Shown here: piece by piece, positions 58,518 through 64,000 of the stretch
How the letters are laid out: the number at the start of each line of letters is the position of its first letter
Numbering within the stretch: position 1 is the first letter of the stretch
Made by a program: the position numbers and the translations under genes
Notes under the pieces: model-generated
What the model was told of the DNA's origin: nothing
Seen by the model: the letters and a program-made list of their open reading frames with translations, nothing else
The model's database searches: none
NCBI GenBank assembly: GCA_015680685.1
Contig: MNCI01011912.1
Location: 37,013 to 101,012 of the forward strand
DNA: 64,000 nt
Direction of reading: 5' to 3'
Origin: Gnetum montanum
Taxonomy: Eukaryota; Streptophyta; Gnetopsida; Gnetales; Gnetaceae

Positions 58518-60300
58518 TGTTATATCTACTTTTTTTATTTTACAATAACCAACTAAACCATGATTTTGACATTATCTCATTTAAGTTCAAGAACTAAAAA
58601 GAACTAAAATTATGATCATGAGATAGATTTCTAGCTCCCTAAGGCCTCCAATGATCATTCTAGCTGATAACCCATCACATAAGCTCCAATTGTGCTAATC
58701 CTATAAAAGTTTGAAAACCAAAATTTTCATAGATATTGGAGGTGATTCTAACACTACATTAGCATCACCTAGACCACTACTCCTACATTGTCTATAGGCC
58801 TAGATCACCATGTCTATATCACCTACATCAAGACTACTTTTTAAAATCAAATTTGATACCACAAGATCTTGAATAATTCATACACAATACTAAATTTCCG
58901 TTTACATCAGCATTAGCAATAGTAATAGTCTTTGATACCTCCATTTCACATCTCACTTGCATCTTTACTTAAGTCTCAACTTCCTAGGCTCTTTGATGAT
59001 CAATTAACACCATTTTTAACATTCTAGATAGCAATTTTGGCATCACCTTACATGCATCCTCCTCCTTCCAATTTAAAGGTTTAGCATTCTGTACCATTCC
59101 CTTGGTTCACAAGCTTCTTGACATCCTACAAGCATCATTTTGGCTTATCTTCACCTTAGCTTGAATACCCTAAAAGCTTAAAATATTAGTTTGAAATTTT
59201 TTTAAAAAAATTTCTAAATTCTTAGTCAATGCTAATACTATGTTATGAATAATACATAAGTAACTTCATGGTAATATTCCTAACCTACACAATTGATATT
59301 CAACATCATCCCTCATCCTCACAAGATCCTTGGCATCATCACGACATGATTCAACATCAATTTTGGCATCTAAATGAGATCTTAGAGTCTTGGAACTATA
59401 ATTAGAATAAAACTAGCAAAATGTTTATAACACCTTGTGACACTAACACTAAATTAGCATCACCATCATCTATTTCATATCTAGCTTTTCCAAGACTTCA
59501 TAATTAAGCTTGCTAAAAATGAACTCCACATGAATGATACTTAACTCTAAGGTTGAATTTGATAATCTTGACCCTATAAATATAGAATCAAAACCCTAGA
59601 ACCAATTTCTTGAAACCACAAGAACTTTCCAAAATTTCAAGAGATTAAGAGCATAAGCAACAAACATCCTAATATCTTTCATGTGCTCCAAGCCACCATG
59701 ACACCTCTCATACCTCTAGCATTAACATTGACATAGCATCAACATTAGTTAATAGACATCAGCATCATCATCCCATATTTAGAATATTTTCATCATTAAC
59801 ATTAGTCTCTAGAGTTGGAATTTTTTCAGCTCTACCATATATCCTAGAACACTTAGCTAAAATAACCTATTTTTGGTCCCACATTGATTTTGAATAGCAT
59901 CTGCACCTTCTCCATCAATATACCCATCCTTCAAAGGATTAATTTTAGTCTTTAAAATAATATGTTACTAATAAGCTAGCCTCTTATTAGCCATTTTATT
60001 CTACTTAATTTTTTCATAAACACTTATCATTTGGCACTCCATAGAAGGTGAATACTACTTTTTTAGAAATGTTGCATTTTTCTATATTTGGAAAGGGAAC
60101 CAAAATTATTTTTCCCATATCATAGTTTCTTGTATTTTAATATTTTATGATCTTTTATTCACATTTTTACACTTACATTTTATTTCATCACTAATAATTT
60201 ATTCCAAACTTAGTTTACTTTTCAAAAATAAACACTTAGTCAATTTCAACATTGGATTACAATATTTTTATTATTCCTCATTTTTTCTTGGGTAATGTGT
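58518..60300 (+). repeat. Probable 3' LTR of element G
   Basis: Begins TGTTATATCTAC after a clear polypurine tract. It contains spaced copies of an (A)CACTAACATTAGCATCAC-like motif (near 58750, 58900, 59030, 59300, 59445, 59715 and 59795). No coding frame is seen. The right end was not located, and no matching 5' LTR was found upstream of G gag. Confidence 0.5.
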
Positions 60301-60369
60301 GGTAGGATAAGTCAATATTCAATTAGAGATTTATGACCCATAAAATCATTATAATTAGCTTAGTAAATG

Positions 60370-61425
60370 TTACATCAAATAAAAGATAATTTGTGGCTGG
60401 TGGTTAATTACTTTGACACTTAATTCATGGAGGCTATCCCTATGGAATTGAGAAAGAAAAATTTTATAGGAACAGGAAGGATCTACCTTTAGCTATTTAT
60501 GTCTAACTAGATCTTAAAATTTGTGAGGAAATTTTTGACATGTCAAAAATTCAAAGGTGGAAATAATGTAGATGGTCATTTTTATCATTACCTATTCTTA
60601 AATCACCATACTATTAGAGGCATTCAAAGAATAAGAAGTTAAGATGATTCAATCTTTGTTGTGGTAGATAGATTCACCACAATGAAATATTTAATTTCTT
60701 AAAAGAAAACATGTAACACTTCCCATGTTATTAATTTTTTTCTATCATGTTATGTATTTTCATGAATTTCATTATTAATTGTGTATGATAGGGACTCAAG
60801 ATTTTCCAACCATTTTTGGAAATTGTTATTTAAATGTTGGAGATCAAGCTAAACTTTCAAATGTCTATCATCCTTTATATGATGAGCAAACTAAAGTGGT
60901 AAATAAATAATTCTTAAAAATTTTGAGATGTTTGTGTGATGATAAGATAAAAATATAAGGGAATTTATTGTTTCATGTTGAATTTTCTTACAATAATGAA
61001 TTTCATTCTAGCATAAGAAAGAGTCCTTTTGAGAAAAATTATAGATCTAATCTTAGAAAGTTGGATGATGTAAAGAATTTCAATGGGGAAGCACAATTGA
61101 GTGCTAAATTTATACAAGAGATAAAAGAATTACATTTCTAAGTGAAAGAAAGATTAATCAAGAAGGCTAAAGAAGGATCCCAAAAGAAGAATGAGAGTAA
61201 GAGAAAGCTCAAAATTTAGGTTGGTAATTTGGTGTGGATTTATTTGAATAAGAAGAGGCTAAGAGAAATTAGTGTCTTGAAATTGAAAGAAAAAAGGATG
61301 AGGCCTTTGAAAATAAAGGGCAATATCAATAAAGATGTTTTTCAAGTTTTAAATTATAATTATATTGACATGGATTATATTTTATTTATTTTTTTCATAT
61401 TTGATTCATTATTATGAATATAGTG
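60370..61425 (+). pseudogene. Integrase of element H, chromovirus-like
   Basis: Plus strand. EEILTCQKFKGG-like zinc end near 60530, then DSIFVVVDRFTTMKYLI (60645), VYDRDSRFSNHFWKLLF (60785), LSNVYHPLYDEQTKVVNK (60860), LLFHVEFSYNNEFHSSIRKS and PFEKNYRSNLRKLDDVKNF. The C-terminal part reads KELHF-VKERLIKKAKEGSQ (dash is a stop), VGNLVWIYLNKKRLREISV, MRPLKIKGNINKDVFQVLNY. The second D is kept; the catalytic E is K (EQTKV). No gag, protease or RT of this element is seen; upstream 60300-60370 is spacer. Confidence 0.8.
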
Positions 61426-62789
61426 ATGATCAAACCTTGAAGAGTAGCATGAAAGAGTTGAAGGCTACTATTATAAAATAAAATTCTTTCAAGAAGAGGA
61501 GGATAATTATCTTGAAGAATAAGAAGGCCTTCAACACCTGAGGTACAAAGAAATTCAAATACCTAATACATTAAAAGGATCAATATGTTGCTAACATTTT
61601 GTTATTTCATTAAGCCAAATTGTTGAAGTGATGTATCACCACTACCTTCTAAACCACTATTCATTTAGGTTTACCTTTTGAAGAGTGGAAGAGATAATGT
61701 AGGAACACCTCGTATTATAACTTGTAATTTCCTACTTGTATTATGTTATAAAATTCATAATGAGTCAAACCTTAAATTTTTGTATTAATTAAAGATAAAA
61801 TGTGATGTTTCTGTTATTTAAACTAGAGGTTATAAGATGAATGTGACTTTCAATTAGTTATAGTAAATAGTTTCAATTTGGATGTAACTCACAAGAGGTT
61901 GAAACAAGCTCAAACTTTAATTTTTGTTCATAGTCTATGTTAGATACGAGTTATGAGATGGATGTAATTCATAGGAGATCGTAGACCCCCTTCTAGACTT
62001 GTAGATGGTACATTGATAAGCATACTTATTTTTGGATTTTTATAAAAAGTCAAACTACAAGACATTGTGAGCACAAGCCCTCATATTTTGAGGAATTCAA
62101 GATGCTACAACTAATGCTATCATACTAAGAGATATTTTTCACAAGTTTTCTACTAAAGAAATGATTAGCTGGTTATGACCTACAATACGTCATGGTCATA
62201 AGGGGATTACAAGTAGGTTCAACTCATAGTGGCTCACAATAGCCTATCCAACACTTTTTAAAATGTTTTTTTTTTAATGTTGAAATGAACAAGGATAAAA
62301 GAAAAGGATATTTATGCACAAGTCATAGTCATAATCAATGATTTTGGTTAATGTCATGTACATCATTGAGCTAAGGAGAAAAGCTCCAAGGGTAATTATG
62401 AGTCCACTGGATATCATGTATAGCCCCTTTAGCATTATATCTTCATCTTAAGAGTGAGGTAAGGACTAAGAGGAGTGCTATGCATCATATCTTTCATCCA
62501 TTACTAAGTGTATAAGATTTTGGTATGTATGGAAGCCTTACTGCTTTCATAAATCCTTTAAGTTATGTATTGTTAAGCCTACTTACATTATATTCTGATG
62601 TATTTTGTTTCATGCATTAATTATAGGGGGTTTAAGTGGTATTTTCCTTTCTTATACATTGTGCATGAAATTTATAATGTTTGTATGTTTTAAGTTTTAT
62701 TACATATGAAAAATGCATTTGATCTAAGAATCATATAAAAAATTAAGGCCAAAATTAATAATATTTCTTTTAAAATACTATTTTCTAAT
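61426..62789 (+). repeat. Pol tail and probable 3' LTR of element H
   Basis: After ATATAG at 61422 comes DDQTLKSSMKELKATI, a possible last exon of pol as in D. A purine-rich stretch AAGAGTGGAAGAGATAA precedes TGTAGGAACACC at 61698, a plausible LTR start. The LTR end was not found. The interior has short repeats such as GGATGTAACTCAC and GGATGTAATTCAT. Confidence 0.4.
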
Positions 62790-62940
62790 GATGTTAATAT
62801 TTCTTTTATTTTACATGTTCTAGATTATCATGGGCTTAATGATGAACAAACCATGGAAAGTAGCATGAATGAGCCAAAGGCTACTATTATTAACCCTTAG
62901 TCTTCCAAGGAGAGGCATGAGTGTAATTTCTAGTAGCTTG
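62790..62940 (+). pseudogene. Second copy of the H pol tail
   Basis: TTTACATGTTCTAG followed by HGLNDEQTMESSMNEPKATI is clearly the same block as 61380-61480, some 1.4 kb downstream. Only this terminal block is duplicated in the window. It probably belongs to another chromovirus copy or to a tandem arrangement. Confidence 0.5.
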
Positions 62941-63153
62941 TAATAGGGTGACAAAATATTTAAAATGATGAATTTTCACATGAATTAAATAGTGATTAAA
63001 ATGTAATTTTATAATTAATAAAAGATAACATAATAAGATCTTTGACCTATTGGTATTTGTCTATTAGATAAAGATAAGAGCTTAAAAGATAATTTATGAG
63101 TCTTTAGATGTCTTGCATTAGTCCTTAGATAAATTTCAACTTCATTTTCTAAG
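62941..63153. other. AT-rich spacer
   Basis: Nothing recognisable. Confidence 0.4.
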
Positions 63154-64000
63154 TGATGAAGTCTCAATAAGCTAGCTCCATTGATGCATGGTCATTAACG
63201 CAACCTCATCAATGTATTCATATCAATGCATCCTTTATGTGTTGACACATATACGTTGATGCTGATCCTCCTTAAGCCTATACAAATATGTATACCAACT
63301 AAATTTATAACACCTTTTGATCATTCTCCTAGCAAAGCTCTTGTAATTTTCTTCTATAGGACTTAGAGAAATTTTCCTCTAGGTGCCAATAGCATGGATT
63401 CAATTAATTGTATAGAGTTTTATTTAAGTGAAAGATGTACATGAATACTATTGCATGAAGGAAATAAAATCATGATTTGTTCTATCCATTGTAGTACTTA
63501 GATTAGCATTAAGTTTACTTACAATCACTTTATTTTACATATAATTTATTTTTTTATATTTAAGAATATACTATTTTATTCTATAGCAACATGAGTATGA
63601 CCACTTTAAGCATAATATACTAATGCTTGGTAATCCCAGTGGTGAATGCTTGGTACACCTAGCAATAAACACTTGGTAATCCAGCAGCACTAGTATAAGT
63701 TCAAGATGTGTACAAAAGGTGGAAACAAATACTCTACATTTAGAATAGTTAGACATTAATTAGTTAAATTTTAATAATTTAAAATTATTTTAAAGATAAA
63801 AAATTATAAAATTATAAATACAAATATCTTACACCTTAATCACACTTAGTCATATGGACAAAATTAACACAAGTGATGATTGGGAAGATAACGACTAGTA
63901 ATCTCATGTTTCACTATTTAGGACATAAGCCACTTAGGTAGAATGGGTTCATAGAATTCAACTCAATTTCATGTATACACTTGTAATTCATATGGTTGGG
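63154..64000 (+). repeat. Athila-like LTR, cut by the window end
   Basis: Starts TGATGAAGTC at 63154. The U3 has ATTGATGCATGG and CATCAATG-type copies. From 63630 to the end it follows the R-U5 text of F and B: TTGGTAATCCCAGTGGTGA, GTTCAAGATGTGTAC, and CACTTGTAATTCATATGGTT at the very end, which in F is about 30 bases before the LTR end. Orientation is plus. It is unknown whether an element follows. Confidence 0.7.

Overview
This window is nuclear DNA of a plant with a large, repeat-rich genome; a gymnosperm fits best, but that is an inference. It is AT-rich and poor in CpG, with very old LTR retrotransposons whose coding frames are full of C-to-T and G-to-A type stop codons. I found no intact host gene, rRNA, tRNA, CRISPR array or bacterial-type feature. 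Nearly everything is Ty3/gypsy retrotransposon sequence, nested several layers deep. There is one 426-base assembly gap (16965-17390) and single Ns at 48626 and 50396.

Layout. (1) A minus-strand Tat/Ogre-like element, called C here, runs from about 30.1 kb down to 0.6 kb: 5' region 30.1-28.1 kb, gag 28.1-26.0 kb, protease 26.0-25.1 kb, RT-RNase H 2.2-0.6 kb. Between protease and RT lies a plus-strand (antisense) multi-exon gene, 7668-24345, preceded by a 190-bp satellite at 2850-5500. (2) A complete 12.9-kb Athila-like element B (8726-21653, minus) sits inside one exon of that antisense gene. (3) A plus-strand Tat-like element G has gag at 30.2 kb, protease at 32.0-32.7 kb, an antisense multi-exon gene at 33.3-37.4 kb, repeats at 37.5-38.9 kb, integrase at 56.5-57.7 kb and a 3' LTR from 58518. 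Its RT is missing. (4) Inside G is a plus-strand chromovirus D (38901-55303), with its own antisense multi-exon gene between the 5' LTR and gag and a 44-bp minisatellite 5' of that gene. (5) Inside D, at the protease/RT boundary, is a 6.5-kb element F (45493-51960) with no pol. It keeps an Athila-like gag and a post-pol-type ORF, both recognisably related to those of B. (6) A truncated minus-strand relative of F, called E, lies at 55304-56434. A second chromovirus-like integrase, H, lies at 60.4-61.4 kb. Further Athila-like LTRs run off both window ends.

The most interesting pattern is shared architecture. Three different gypsy elements (C, G, D) each carry an antisense, intron-containing gene with a globular N-terminal part and a charged or coiled-coil C-terminal part, and in each case a tandem-repeat array lies just 5' of that gene. 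In C, and by inference in G, the gene occupies the protease-RT interval. The second notable pattern is the pairing of a complete Athila-like element (B) with a pol-less relative (F) that keeps both non-pol genes. All genes listed are decayed copies; functions are those of the families, not of these copies.
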